Shown: positions 35,500 through 47,176 of the stretch, piece by piece
Position numbering within the stretch: the first letter of the stretch is position 1
Layout of the letters: each line of letters begins with the position of its first letter
DNA from: Cheiracanthium punctorium
Taxonomy: Eukaryota > Arthropoda > Arachnida > Araneae > Cheiracanthiidae
DNA length: 64,000 bases
NCBI GenBank assembly: GCA_038373885.1
Contig: JAWZYV010016590.1
Coordinates: 310,001 to 374,000, forward strand
Direction: 5' to 3'
Notes under the pieces: model-generated
Database searches by the model: none
Seen by the model: the letters and a program-made list of their open reading frames with translations, nothing else
What the model was told of the DNA's origin: nothing
Position numbers and translations under genes: made by a program

Positions 35500-38330
35500 A
35501 AATAGCGTTTAAAAGAGATCAAACATACATTGTGTTGTCGACGTTATAAAGAGCCGTTCGATTTTGGTCAGGGAGGCGGCTATCTTCGACTGTTAATGTT
35601 GGTCGCCCTCAGGAGGTCTATGATCCGTCAATACATCGCCGATTTTCCGCTCATGGCTTCGGCGGTCTGAGAGACCCCCCCCCAGCCAGCCAAGAAACAC
35701 GCGATGGAGCATCGAGAAATTTTTTCAGCTTAGTTAATAGTCAGTTGAACGTCGAATAAACAGTGCAGGGGAGACAGAATTTACGGGGTCCTTTCTCACG
35801 ACCTTTGACATGTCCACCCCAACCGTTTTCTCAGAAAACAGATGCTTTTTTTTTCTTTTTTGTGTGTGTATTCGTTCATGGTTCGCGTGGCTCGTACTTC
35901 GCAGTTTTTTATGCAAGGGCAGAACTCGCTCCAGAGCGTGTAGTCAATGGCTGAGCTCAGCTGCGCTACACAGAACAGTAAAATTTCCATAGTTTTAACT
36001 ATAAAAGTGGATATTTTTCAAGTATCTCTTGGAATATTTTTCAAGTTCAATGCTAACACGATTTTTCGTTAGCTTGGCATATTAATAAGTTTGTCTGGCT
36101 CTCTTTAAATTGTGTTGGCCGGTTTTATCGGGGTAACTACAAATTTTAATTCCAGCCATCAAAATTTTAGAGGTGAGTTAAATAATTATTTAACTAATAA
36201 TTATGTGCTTTGTTTCTTTTATTCATTTTCTTTTTAATTGCTAATTATAAGTCTTCTTAATTGTATTATAGAGTGAAATATAAAGGTACAATTGGCATAA
36301 AATCACCTGTTTACCTTAAGCATATAAAATATTTTTTCTCATTATAAGCACAAATTTACTTAATGTAAACTTACTATAACAAAAGTCAACTTATTATTGC
36401 ATTATGGCATAACTTACAATGAAACAGATTAAAGCACTTTATGCAAAGTTTTTTTTTTTCTTTTTAAATTGTATACTAATATTTGTGCATTTAGTATGTA
36501 ATTTAATTCTATTTGGAGTAGTAAAATTGAACAAATCAAAGAATTAAGAGAGATAAATAAAAAACTGTTTGTGTAATGAACTAGACAAAATTTTTCTCGT
36601 GGGAGGGTGAGAGGTGGGGGGGGGTAATTGTAGATAGAAAACTTCTTCATATTTTATTACAGGAAAACTATAATAAACTATGGAGATGAAAAAAGCAGGC
36701 TTATTCGTCTAATGGAAGTGGTTCCTTGACGATTTCGTCGAATCCTGACAGTTTATAAACGTAGTAATTATGCCGGAATTCCAGGCATTTAGAGAATATG
36801 TCAGTCACACACCATTTACATACGTCCTGAAAGCATGGAAATTCAAACTTCTTGTCGGGTGCACATGCCGTTTAAAAGGAAACACTTTATATTTCTAAAT
36901 ATAATACATTATACTACTAGTTGTTAGCTAATGAAAAGCAATTTTGAATTAAATGATTAGAAATAACAAGTTTTAAATTAACTTCTAATCGTTTAGATAA
37001 AGTTATAAAATTTATATTCATAAAAGTTTGAACATATACAAAAATATATTAAAGTTAAAATATAATCTTGATTTTTAATTTAACAGATAAGTAACTCGCA
37101 CGAACAACTTATGTCACTAATTTACATTTTAAAGGGTTTCCATTTTTTCCCCCGGTACATTTTATTAATCGTTTTGGCTGTATTAGGTATTTTTAATAAA
37201 AGGGTGCGAAAAATTATTTAATCTACTCTTATAAACTATCTAAATATTTTCATATATTGGTTAAAAAGTAACCGTTTTTATATAAAATAAGTAAATTATA
37301 TTTACTGTTAGTAAAATTGCATTTTAAACTGTATTCCTTACTTAACTAAATTTACTAATATTTTATTTAATTTTTAAGTTACTTTTTCACCATCTTTCAC
37401 CAATATATGAAGATATTTACATTGAACCCTCCTTTTATTAAATATACCTACAGTAAAAACAATTCATAAAATGTACCGGGGGAAAAAAGTAAACCCTTTA
37501 AAATGTAAAATAGAGACATAAGCTATTTATGCAAGTTACTGATCAATTAAATTCAAAAAATCAAGATTATATTTTTCTTTAATGTATTTTCTCTGTGTTC
37601 AAATTTTTATGAATGTATATTTTACAACTTCATCTAAACGACTAGAAGTTAATTTAAAACTTGTGATTTCTGCACATTTAATTAAAAATTACTTTTTATT
37701 AGCTAACAAACTAATATTAAAATGTATTATATAGAAATATAAAATGTTTCCTTTTTAAACGCAAAAGTTCACAAGATCAGAACAGTTTGAATTTCCATTC
37801 GTTCACGACGTATGTAAATGGTATTTGTCTATTCTCTGAATGTCTGGAATTGCGGCATAATTACTAAGTTTATAAATGGGCAGAATCCGACAAATTCTGC
37901 GAAGTCTTTAAAGAACGACTTCTATTAGACGAATATAAGCCGGTTTTCTCTGTCCTGTTGGAGCGATTCGACAAGGTATAACGTAAAATCAACCACTATG
38001 AGCTGAACTTTATAAACGGATTCCGAGAATCTCTCTCCCTTTGCCGTTATAGCGACGAGTGTTCGACCAATATCGGGGATTTTCTCTTCCTGGCGGTCAC
38101 CCTTTTCCATTCTTACGCCGTAGTTAAGCGAGATTGTTATCTCTCACGGTCACCCCTCGCGGGTAATACGCCGTCGAAAAGTTCAGCGCTCGACGGGCAA
38201 ACAGGTGGACATATCCAAGGATTTTAAACGTCGATGATTACGTCGAAACTACGTCGACGGCGACGTTAATTCGATGTATCGTGGCTGGCTGGGAGTACTC
38301 AAACACCACCATATTCCAATATCTCGACTT
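35500..38330. mobile_element. DNA inserted in the second Tc1 element; contains a large foldback
   Basis: This DNA separates the two Tc1 halves. CCCAGCCAGCCA at 35,681-35,692 has an exact inverted partner, TGGCTGGCTGGG, at 38,282-38,293, and a few matching bases continue inward; these may be the element's termini. The centre (36,694-37,945) is a long inverted repeat. Near 35,745-35,765 GTCGAATAAACAGTG resembles an LTR polyadenylation region, but no second LTR or coding region supports that. No protein domain is recognisable. The exact junctions with the Tc1 sequence cannot be fixed by eye. Confidence 0.5.
36694..37945. repeat. Long inverted repeat, arms about 600 bp
   Basis: The left arm begins GCAGGCTTATTCGTCTAATG and the right arm ends ATTAGACGAATATAAGCCGG, which pairs with it. 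Pairing blocks continue inward in order: AATTATGCCG-AATTCCAG, ACCATTTACATACGTC, ATGGAAATTCAAAC, TCTAATCGTTTAGAT versus ATCTAAACGACTAGA, TTTAAAGGGTTT, CCCCCGGTACATTTTAT and CATATATTGGT. The arms differ by substitutions and small indels, and an unpaired centre lies near 37,300-37,400. A transcript would fold into a long imperfect double-stranded RNA. No gene is inside. Confidence 0.9.
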
Positions 38331-38364
38331 TTTGTAGGTGCTGCCTAAATATTTGGTACAACCT

Positions 38365-38444
38365 GTCTCCGGTAGCTATCAAGAACTCGTGGCATCCATG
38401 CCCAGGCGAGTTGCACTTGTTTTGAAGGCCAAAGAAGGCGCAAC
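38365..38444 (+). pseudogene. Tc1 transposase, C-terminal remnant
   Basis: The plus strand encodes YQELVASMPRRVALVLKAKE followed by GATRY and a stop. This matches the end of Tc1 transposases (typically LI-SMPRR---VI-A-GG-TRY). The right inverted terminus of the element follows within about 10 bp. It is the tail of the gene that begins at 34,855. Confidence 0.85.
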
Positions 38445-38647
38445 GCGTTATTGAGTGGGTGGTCGTAATGTAATGGTTCTTTGGTGTACATATATTTATA
38501 ATTAAATGTTAAATACTCAGAAAAAATGTATTTCTTCATATGTACGCATTTAGCGTAATTATCTGCTTAATACTGCTGAAAAGTATCTTATTCATTTCGT
38601 CTATTGTATGTAACTATTTTTAAGTTGTATGATTAGCATTGGTATTT

Positions 38648-38652
<5 letters not shown>

Positions 38653-38682
<30 letters not shown>
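38653..38682 (+). repeat. Poly(A) run, 30 bases
   Basis: An uninterrupted A-run about 180 bp beyond the second Tc1 element. It could be a retroposon tail, but no retroposed body or target duplication is visible beside it. Confidence 0.9.
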
Positions 38683-38684
<2 letters not shown>

Positions 38685-40875
38685 AAAAATACGTACATGT
38701 ATAAATCTTGAAACGGCTTTTGTGTAAATAAAATCTCATTCCGTCGTAGCCAAAGCTATTGATTTTCATTCACGTAGTTTGGTAAAGGTGGAGGGTATTT
38801 TAACAAAATAAGCGTCCTGGGTAAATCTAGTCTCTCTTTCAAGAAAAATCAGATAAAAAACACAAGAAGTTTCTTTTTTTTAATACATCGTCTGTATCAT
38901 AGATATAGTCTACATCAGAAACCTATTAATTTAAGGCAACAGTTTTTTCATCTTGCAACAGTATTGATTGTAATTTTCTATTATTTTCAAATTATTTGTT
39001 TATCTATTAATGTGCATTATAACGCGGTGTTTTTCTCAGGTAGTGCTAACATTTAGAAATAAAAATTTAAACTTTTCTCGCCTCTTAGAAGAATTTCCGA
39101 CTTCCAATAATTAAAAAGAGAAACATGTCATCATTTCACATGCCTCTAAAAGAGAAAGAAAAAAAATTGGATATCTCAGTCAGAGAATACCTGAGAAGAA
39201 AGGAATTAACGTATTCAACTTATGCCCCCTAACAAGATTAAATCCGAACGCAAATGTTAGTTTGAAATCCCTTTTACAAATTCAACATGTTGACATGTTT
39301 CCACCCGACAACTTCCGACGTGTTCTGACATGACTCATAATCTCTGTGTCAACCGGACATAATAATTACTCGTTTCTGCGGAGTGACGGATGATGGCATT
39401 CGCAACGGAACGACACGTTAAACTGACGTGATTTTATAATGACCAAGAATTACGAAGTGAAAAACATGGCGATGTGCAGTGTTTGTTACGGAATGACACT
39501 TTTAAATGTAAGTGATGACAGTCGTACAAAAATCATCTTGTCTGTAAAAATATGCGAATTTTCACTTATTCACTTACAGTTAATTAACAATTATTTCATG
39601 CATTAATCTTCTTTTGTTATAAGATAACTATGTATTTATAATAAAATGCAGTTAAAAGTTTTAAAAAAATGTTACTTATATTTTTAATTACTCCTTTTAT
39701 TATCGCCTCTTTTTTACAGGAGCTAAAAAAGTCTTTTATATGTAATATCTCTTCGAAGACACTAGTCTGCCTCTCCTTTTAAGTAGATTTTGCTTAAGCT
39801 GTAACTATGTTCAAATTCTATTTGTAACGCATTACCGTTTAAAAAACACCTATATTCAATATCGTCAGAACATGCAATGGTGACAAAAAAAATCAGTTTT
39901 AAAATTTGCTTTATGAGTTCTGTTTTCAAAGAGCGCGCCTAGGAACTCGTATAAAAAACTGTGTTTGGTTAACGAGAGGAAGAGAGAGAGAGAATATATT
40001 TCTACGTTACAAAGACTACCTTGAGAAGCTTGCTAAATCCTCAATTTCTCTGCTGCGTGAATTTCCTTCGAATAAGATAGAGGTCATCGCCGGTGCCCAA
40101 ATTATTGGTACTTAACATGTTGGTATAGTTTACTTTATCTTTGAAATAAGCTGACACCATAATTTCCCCAAATCTTATTAGAAATGTTCTGATTCCTATT
40201 CGTCAGATACAAAGTAGAAATTATTGAAAATATTACATTTCAAAGAACTTGAACGTAAAATTGTCACAATATTAATATAAATTAAATTATGCTTAAAAGA
40301 TGCTCTAAGATTTTTTTAACTAACTTTTTTAACGCATTGCGACGTCATATGGAAGCATATGAGATCCTCAAATAAACAGTAGTAACCAGCTCAGACAAAG
40401 CACTCTTAATCGTATTAACTTATGCTAACGCTGCCTTTCTAAATATAACAGTAACAATTCTAAATTATGAAATGTAGTTTATTTCCAAGAACAACTACAC
40501 GTATAGTATTTCAAAACTAACAACTTACGTTGCGAATACCTCAAAACAAATGCAAATATTTTCTGAAAGAGTCGATGATTACTTTAGGAAATTACCACTC
40601 TTTTACATCACAAAAGAGATTAAACCCTAACGATTCTAGAACAAAGAACCTACAACAAACCATCATTTCCGTTCGCCCGTACATCATCCTTTTGTATCGA
40701 ATTAAACTAATTTAAATACATCAGACTTAAACAAAACCCTGCCATTAAATAAAGGATTTAGGAGATTTATAGCTCTCATAAATAAGACGTGCGCACAACA
40801 TTACACACGCAGCATGCACTGCTAACCATTTCCAATAAAATTCAACTTGGTGATTTCACGTAGCTCGTGCTAATA
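38683..40875. other. Gene-free stretch
   Basis: AT-rich DNA without recognisable genes or elements. A less AT-rich patch lies near 39,290-39,490. Confidence 0.4.
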
Positions 40876-41326
40876 GCCTGAAACAATTTTTAAAATATTT
40901 TCGTCTCCTATATTCTTTATTTTGCTCTTACTTATTAACAAGCTTTTGTGGATATAGTTTTTTTATAGTCATAACTAATGTAATAAACTAACATCCAAGC
41001 AAATAATGAAAACCAGGAAACAATGAAAATTAAAAGCTTTTATTGCAAAGCTTTTTAACTTCAGTGCGGGTAGAATGCATGTTTAATTTCATTTGTATTT
41101 TTTATGAATAAGGAAAGCACGTAGGTCTAAGCCTGAAAAATTTAATATTTCGTCTCCTATATTCTTTATTTTGCTCTTACTTATTAACAAGCTTTTGTGG
41201 ATATAGTTTTTTTATAGTCATAACTAATGTAATAAACTAACATCCAAGCAAAATAATGAAAACCAGGAAACAATGAAAATTAAAAGCTTTTATTGCAAAC
41301 TTTTTAATTTCTTTTTTTTTTCAGTG
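40876..41326. repeat. Recent tandem duplication, period about 250 bp
   Basis: Copy 1 (about 40,876-41,066) and copy 2 (about 41,131-41,326) are almost identical from CGTCTCCTATATTCTTTATT through AAAGCTTTTATTGCAAA. They start at equivalent AGCCTGAAA strings. About 65 bp of spacer also resembles DNA beyond the adjacent MITE (AAGCATGAAACAATTTTTCT at about 41,730), suggesting a third, eroded boundary. Confidence 0.92.
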
Positions 41327-41336
41327 AACAAGGAAG

Positions 41337-41703
41337 TAGGGAATGCAATCCCGCTTTGCGGGATTAGAATATCATGTCTATAATTTCCATATTTATGTAA
41401 GGTGTTGTTTTAATTTTGAATTAAGATTAAACCTGATAGTGCTTATAAACTTACTTTTTCCTAATTTTTCTGTTAAAATTAATTTTTATTTGAATCAAAT
41501 GTCAATTCCGCACGAGATTGCGGGATCCCGCGGGATTGACATTTCATTCAAATAAAAATTATTTTTAATAGGAAAAAGTAAGTTTATAAGCACTATCAGG
41601 TTTAATACTTTATCTTAATTCAAAATTAAAACAACACCTTACATAAATATGGAAATTATAGCCATGATATTCTAATCCCGCAAAAGCGGGATTGCATTCC
41701 CTA
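41337..41703. mobile_element. Palindromic hAT MITE, 367 bp, exact 8-bp target duplication
   Basis: The whole element is a near-perfect palindrome. It starts TAGGGAATGCAATCCCGC and ends with the inverse. The octamer CAAGGAAG is present on both sides (41,329-41,336 and 41,704-41,711). TAGGG ends and an 8-bp duplication fit the hAT superfamily. The centre is a GC-rich ATTGCGGGATCCCGCGGGAT. The motif GCGGGATT recurs at both ends and the centre. It has no coding capacity. The 70-residue frame 41,343-41,555 is a by-product. Confidence 0.95.
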
Positions 41704-41711
41704 CAAGGAAG

Positions 41712-43066
41712 ACGCATACAATATAATTAAGCATGAAACAATTTTTCTAGGTCGGATAAAATAGTTAAAATTTATTTTTTTTAATTTTAAGTTATACTTT
41801 GTAAACTTTCTTACTTTAGAATAGGTTCAATTATGACTAAATGCATTAATTTTTTTAATGTCCATCTATTTGACGACCTCTAATCTGAGTTGTCCTTTAA
41901 TAACTCCATAAAAAATATTATAAGCCTGTTGACTACAAAGTATTGTTTAGACAAAGATTAACATAATTAAAAGAACAGGAGAGAACTGACTTACGAAGCC
42001 ACTTTTCTTGTCATTCTTAAATTTTTTGAGTGACCCTATTTCATCTGCTAATACTAGTAGTAGTAAAAACATAATTTATAATATAAATATAGTAATAATT
42101 TATAATAATAAATATAGTAAAAACATAATTTATAAATTCAGTGTTATGTTTAAATTTTCGTATCTTAAGTTAAATAACTATTCAAATTTTCAGTCAGTTA
42201 TTCATGTAGTATGAAAAATTTTTGAAACCGAATTTTATATAATTGTACAAAACTAGGTTAAATCAGAATGTTAAGAACGAATAACGCAATTTCTGGAACT
42301 GAAAAAGGACATTTGACGTGATAGGATTACTTTGTTACGTTTACTGGTATCCATGAACAAACGGCAGGTTTTTTTTAAATTTTTTATTGCAAAAGCATTT
42401 GATTTTACATCATTGTCTCGAATCTCCCATACATCAAAGATGCATGAGATTGGAGTAAAAACGTAAACTGAAATATACATAAAAGGGTGGAAGTATAAAC
42501 AAACAAGAAATTTAGTCGCAGGATGTCGACTGCATCAACTCCCTAGCCCGCCAGTATCGGCTGTATAAGTCTTTCTAATTCAATGAACAGCAACTTAACA
42601 AACACTTAAAAGGCAATTGTTGATATTTATTTATACTGCTGTTTTGGGTAGTCTCAGTCAAAGGGACACAGAAAACGCAAGAACAATGATTTTAAGAAGG
42701 GCACGAGGTAGGGAGGATGTGTTACTGTTCGTTATTTTGGAGATTAACGAATTTCTGTGCATTTCTTATTTCTTTACTTGTCTATGGTACGAGGGAACCT
42801 CCTACCAATTTGCTGTATGTCCTACAGAGCTGCGTGCATGCAGAAAACGTGAATCATCAGTTTAAAAATAAGAAGCTATACGCGTCTTTTATCTTTAAAT
42901 TATATTGTTAAGATACTTTACACTTTTCTATTGCATCTTATTACGATTTTTTCGTAGTTGCTATTAAAATTGTCTACGTCTGTTTATGGAAACACGTTAA
43001 TCATAAGCACTTTTCAGGTTCTTCTATGTTCACTATTGGTTTAACCCTTAGAAACGCAATCATTTT
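41712..43066. other. Gene-free stretch with a short AT-rich tandem repeat
   Basis: Near 42,067-42,135 the string ACATAATTTATAATATAAATATAGTAA is repeated imperfectly. No gene is recognised; the frame at 42,617-42,911 is open in two registers without a known domain. Confidence 0.4.
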
Positions 43067-43305
43067 CCAATGCTGAAAAAACCGCAGCCGATTTAACTAC
43101 CAACAAGATGGCGGTCAATCGAATCGATCATCGCGTGCTACATATCTAGAGACCATTTTTGACACAGTTGACAGTGTGCGCACAGAATGTTGAGTCAAAA
43201 ATGGTCTCTAGATCTGTAGCACGCGATGAACGATTTGATCGACCGACGTCTTGCTGGTAGTTAAATAGAACGATGGCAACGGCTGCCTCTTTTTTCAGCA
43301 TTGGG
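43067..43305. mobile_element. Inverted-repeat (MITE-like) element, 239 bp
   Basis: The left arm starts CCAATGCTGAAAAAA and the right arm ends TTTTTTCAGCATTGG. Arms of about 100 bp pair through ATTTAACTACCA-CAAGA, CATCGCGTGCTACA and CTAGAGACCATTTTTGAC, leaving a loop of roughly 30 bases that is itself rich in GTGCGCAC. No clear target duplication is visible, so the superfamily is open. Confidence 0.82.
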
Positions 43306-44084
43306 CAGTCTATCCACTTATTCTTTTATAACAATGTGTATTTCCATAGTATTTTAGCAGATGTCAGTGTTGTTCAAATTAATCTTGAGAATTTTACAAA
43401 TAATAGACAATTTTTATGAGAAATGATGCTCTAAAAAGTAAAGGATTCTCGTGTAACTATGTCACCCTCAAGTATTTTTATAGGAACCAAATTTATTGTT
43501 CGTGACTGACAAAAGTCAAAATGGCAGAGTTTTGTGCCCTCCCGGCGAGGACACCGCGCGTTACAGGGGATTTAGACTCACAGCCGGTTCTGTCTTGAGA
43601 TGTGCACCTCACATGGAAGACCAGATACTATTCATGGATGCTCTTGTTCTACTGGCTATGTAACATTGAATAAGACTTCAGTTAATGTTATACTGAAGCA
43701 TAATTTTACTTCCAGATATATTGGTTTTCATAAGGTAATAATTAAAGTGTCTCTCAGTGAAAAGTTCGTCAAATTTACTTTAGTAAAATGATAAATTTTC
43801 CAGTGTACCCCTTTCTTTTACTTATTTATTTTTTACTAAATAAAATTTATATTTTAGTTTTTTTAATTCATTTTTGCAGGATAGAAGAGGCCCACTGAGA
43901 ATTGCAAGTAAGATAGCAAATATCTAGGAATAGCCTTGAGGATAGATCCTATCTTTTGTGAAGATCTACATATTTTTCTCCAAGGTACAGATTCTGCTGA
44001 GAAAGGTACAGAATCATGAAAATGAAGAGGTTGCTATACTCAATTGTAATTCCTTAAAAGATATATACGACAGAAAATCATGTT
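43306..44084. other. Spacer with a GC-richer patch at 43,515-43,690
   Basis: A short frame begins with a good translation-start context (CAAAATGGCAGAG, about 43,520) but stops after about 25 codons. The next frame (43,600-43,791) is open in another register. I recognise neither. This could be an old transposon fragment or an untranslated exon. Confidence 0.3.
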
Positions 44085-44330
44085 GAACTCTAAAAAGGAT
44101 ATATCTATTACATCCAGAGATAAAACATGGGAAAATATAAAATATGCCTGGAAAGAATTTCGTCACAGACCACATGTAGAGGCTACGGTCAATTTTGGAT
44201 TGAGAACTGCGCATGACTGACTAAAGAGAATAGGTGTATTGCCCAATCATCTATGTCCTGTCTAAAACAGACAATATGAATCGAGAACACTTACTTGTCT
44301 GCCCGAACCACCGCCCCCTTCTCCTAGACT
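44085..44330 (+). pseudogene. Retrotransposon reverse transcriptase, C-terminal fragment
   Basis: The plus strand encodes TWENIKYAWKEFRHRPHVEA, then NFGLRTAHD-LKRIGVLPNHLCP, with stops where conserved residues would be. This matches the region after the reverse transcriptase (or after RNase H) in many arthropod non-LTR elements, where PR---V--FRL-TGHD-L--HL-RIG-----CPLC is followed by E---H-L-CP. A degenerate ESRT-L-CLPE follows, standing for the C/H tail. No upstream polymerase domain (YADD box) is seen, so only a short, dead 3' fragment remains, consistent with 5' truncation. The exact clade cannot be decided. Confidence 0.6.
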
Positions 44331-47176
44331 TTTAAATTTCTTTTTAGAGATGTTACTTATAATTTTTTTCTAGTGTTTCAATATTATCCTCTTTTAAATG
44401 GTGATTTTTTTAAATGTCTGCATTTTAAGAGCATTTGTATTTTTCATGTTTATGCGAGTGCCCAGATGTTTATGAACTGAATTTTTTTAGCCATATCTCT
44501 TATAAAAAGAACAACAATAACATAGTTTTATTGAAATAGAAAGACTTACACAGAAGGCTAAAAGTTCAGTAGTGAGGGCTCAGCTCATATCCGGTTATAC
44601 AATTCCTCTTGCAGTGTACAACTTAATAATTCAGAATGTTGGGGGAAGAAGTTGATGTAGAAAAGAATGAAATAAAGCGAAATAAAGAAATACATGCCCC
44701 GGCTCCGAAAAAAATGTTTTGTACAAACATTCATCATATTTTTATCATATTTTACAATAATTTTATTCTAAAAAATAAGTTTTCTGAGAATACCTAAATA
44801 AATAAATAAATAAATAGCAAACCTAATTTCAGGAGAAATAAAATCTCATTTTAAATACCTGGTTAAAGAGTTTTTCAAAACTTTTTCCTTCTTGTAGAAA
44901 CAACCTTGTTACAATTAATAGTCACGAAATTATATTTTGATGCTTATTTAACTTTTCTCGCAAAAATAGCGAAATCTACAACCTGAAACAAATGTACTAT
45001 GTTTAAAATGAAACTTTCCTAAATGCGCCGAATGGATGTAATTTCTGGGAAATTTCCATGTCCACTTAAGCCGCTTAAATTAAGATCCCCGTTTCATTTT
45101 ACTTTTTTTTTTCTTTGAGCATTACTTCCTCCTAAGCCTACAATTTAATCCCTCCTTTTTGCCTTCTTTTTCACAGCTGCATGGCCCTAATTTATTGGGG
45201 CCTAAATGCAGGGGCCTTTTACTAAAACAAGAATATAAAAATCTAGATTTTCACTGCGGTCATAACTCAAAAGCTCAAAAAGACATGGAGGCAGTTTTTT
45301 TCTTCCCGCTTCCATTAGCACTAAATCAAGTTAAAAGTTTGGCTGAATTATGACGCGTGCTTGAGAAGGGGAAGAACAGCAGTTGGCACTGTGCGTTTCT
45401 CACCTTGCTTTTTTTATTTTTTTAATTCTGTCCTCTATCTTGTATTTTTGTTTCATTTTGTTACGTTTCAAGTCCTAAATGCAAGACTTGGTTTTAAATG
45501 ATCCGCAATGCTGCCCTTCGCATTTTCAAAAAAAATATAATTCGAATATTTAAACACTGTTTTAACGCAAAACGCGCACATTTCTGCTTTCCTAACACAT
45601 TCGAAGAAAGGAAAAAGAAACTTCCTCAAAATTGCTGTTAATATAACTAAGAGGAAATATAAATTAAAAAAGGTTTTAAAAAATTCCATAAAATCTCGCT
45701 CTTTAACACGATTATAGTCTATGCAGCAGGAAAGGTGGGGACGGGGGAGGTGGAGATAACTTATTTTATCGCCAACAATTATGATGCCACTGTTTCAGCA
45801 GCTGTACATGTTTATGTTCGCAATAACTCCTTTTTTTCCCTTGGAGGAGAAGGGGGTGGGGGTGGAGGGAATCAACATTAATGAAAGAAATTTCTTCGAG
45901 TCTAATGCATTTTAATTATGTGAGATCGTAAACTTAAACGTTCCAAGTTTATTATTATTATTTTCTTTATTTTACGCTAACATTTTATTTTACTGTGTAA
46001 ATTGGGATTTATTCTTCATTAATTTACTCAAACATGCAATTTACTGTTCTGCTCTTTCTTTTATTTGCATTTAAGGTTTACAATAAGTTTGGAAACGAAA
46101 TGTATATCTTTCATGTTTCATGTCATAGTTTATATTCCTTTCCAATTAAGAAAAAGGAATAATTTCTTAAGTCATTGGATTAGGAACTCAGTACAATAAT
46201 TAGAAGAAATAAAGATTAAAATTTATTGTTCACATGCCATATTACTTAAATCTAGCTGAAGTACCCGTCTTTGAGGGGTTAGTGTGTAATGCAGATTTCT
46301 AAAATTCCTGAATTTTCGTCAGCGTTGTAGTAGTACAAAGAATGAAATAGCATATTGGCAAAATATACAAAGCAGAGTTTTGTGTTCTGCTAAAAGATCA
46401 CAGGTGAAATTATCAATAGAGAAAACATTTTATTTTCAAAGTTGAGGTTTTATTTTAATAGAAAGAGATTTTAAAGTCAAGAAGTTATTCATCGAATAAT
46501 TAACATTTACTTGATTCCCTGTAAATATGTTAATATTATACCTCCAGAAAATTTTGCACAGTTTTCACAATTCTAAAAAAGCAAATAAATTTTTAAAATT
46601 GATAAAATTTGTTTTGTTGTATATTCAACTGATGTGTTACCTCACTCAAAAAAAGTAAAGTTTTTGTAAATTTATTAAAATTAAGAAAACAATTATTGTT
46701 CCAGTTATTCCTGATCATGTTACGAATTTTCATTGTGTTCTCTTAAGCCGTTTTTGAGGAATGCGAGAGCAAATGATGATTTGATTTGATGAATATGATT
46801 TTCACAGTCTCTAAATCTATGAATGAAATATTTAAAACATTTTATCATTTATAGCTTGAACTTGTTGCCATTTAATATAATTCCAAATTTCGTTCTAATA
46901 CATTGTCATTTTTTAGGAATTGAGCATTTATCAATTTTCGCAAAATCTCCAAATCGAATCTAAATTTTGAAGCACTTAACGCATGTAGTCTAAGTCGCTA
47001 ATTATGATGATGCTAAATTTTACTTCATTCGTTTCAGTGGTTTATACGTGTGATAGACAAATAAACATTTATGCAGTTTTCACAAAATCATTTCAAATTA
47101 CTCATTTGAAATCTAATCAATATTTTTTAGAAGTTCGATGCCTATAATTTAAGTTGATTGACCATCTATCAAAGTT
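44331..47176. other. Gene-free stretch
   Basis: AT-rich sequence with a TAAA microsatellite (about 44,796-44,815) and purine-rich runs near 45,740 and 45,850. No gene or element is recognised. Confidence 0.4.

Larger units (their letters stand above)
34743..38470 (+). mobile_element. Second Tc1 element, split by an internal insertion
   Basis: The left end reads CATTATGACCAACCGCAC after a TA (34,741-34,742). The right end, read inward from 38,470, is CATTACGACCACCCACTC and is followed outside by TA (38,471-38,472). The N-terminal part of a Tc1 transposase begins about 110 bp inside the left end, and the extreme C-terminus lies just inside the right end, on the same strand. The central catalytic part is missing, and about 2.8 kb of unrelated DNA with a large foldback sits between. 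The simplest reading is one Tc1 copy that lost its middle when another element inserted or rearranged there. Confidence 0.75.

Noticed and set aside
35745..35765. LTR-like polyadenylation region (GTCGAATAAACAGTG)
   Set aside because: No paired LTR, primer-binding site or coding domain nearby to support a retrotransposon.
43520..43600. First exon of a gene starting at AAAATGGCAGAG
   Set aside because: The frame stops after about 25 codons with no good donor site seen.
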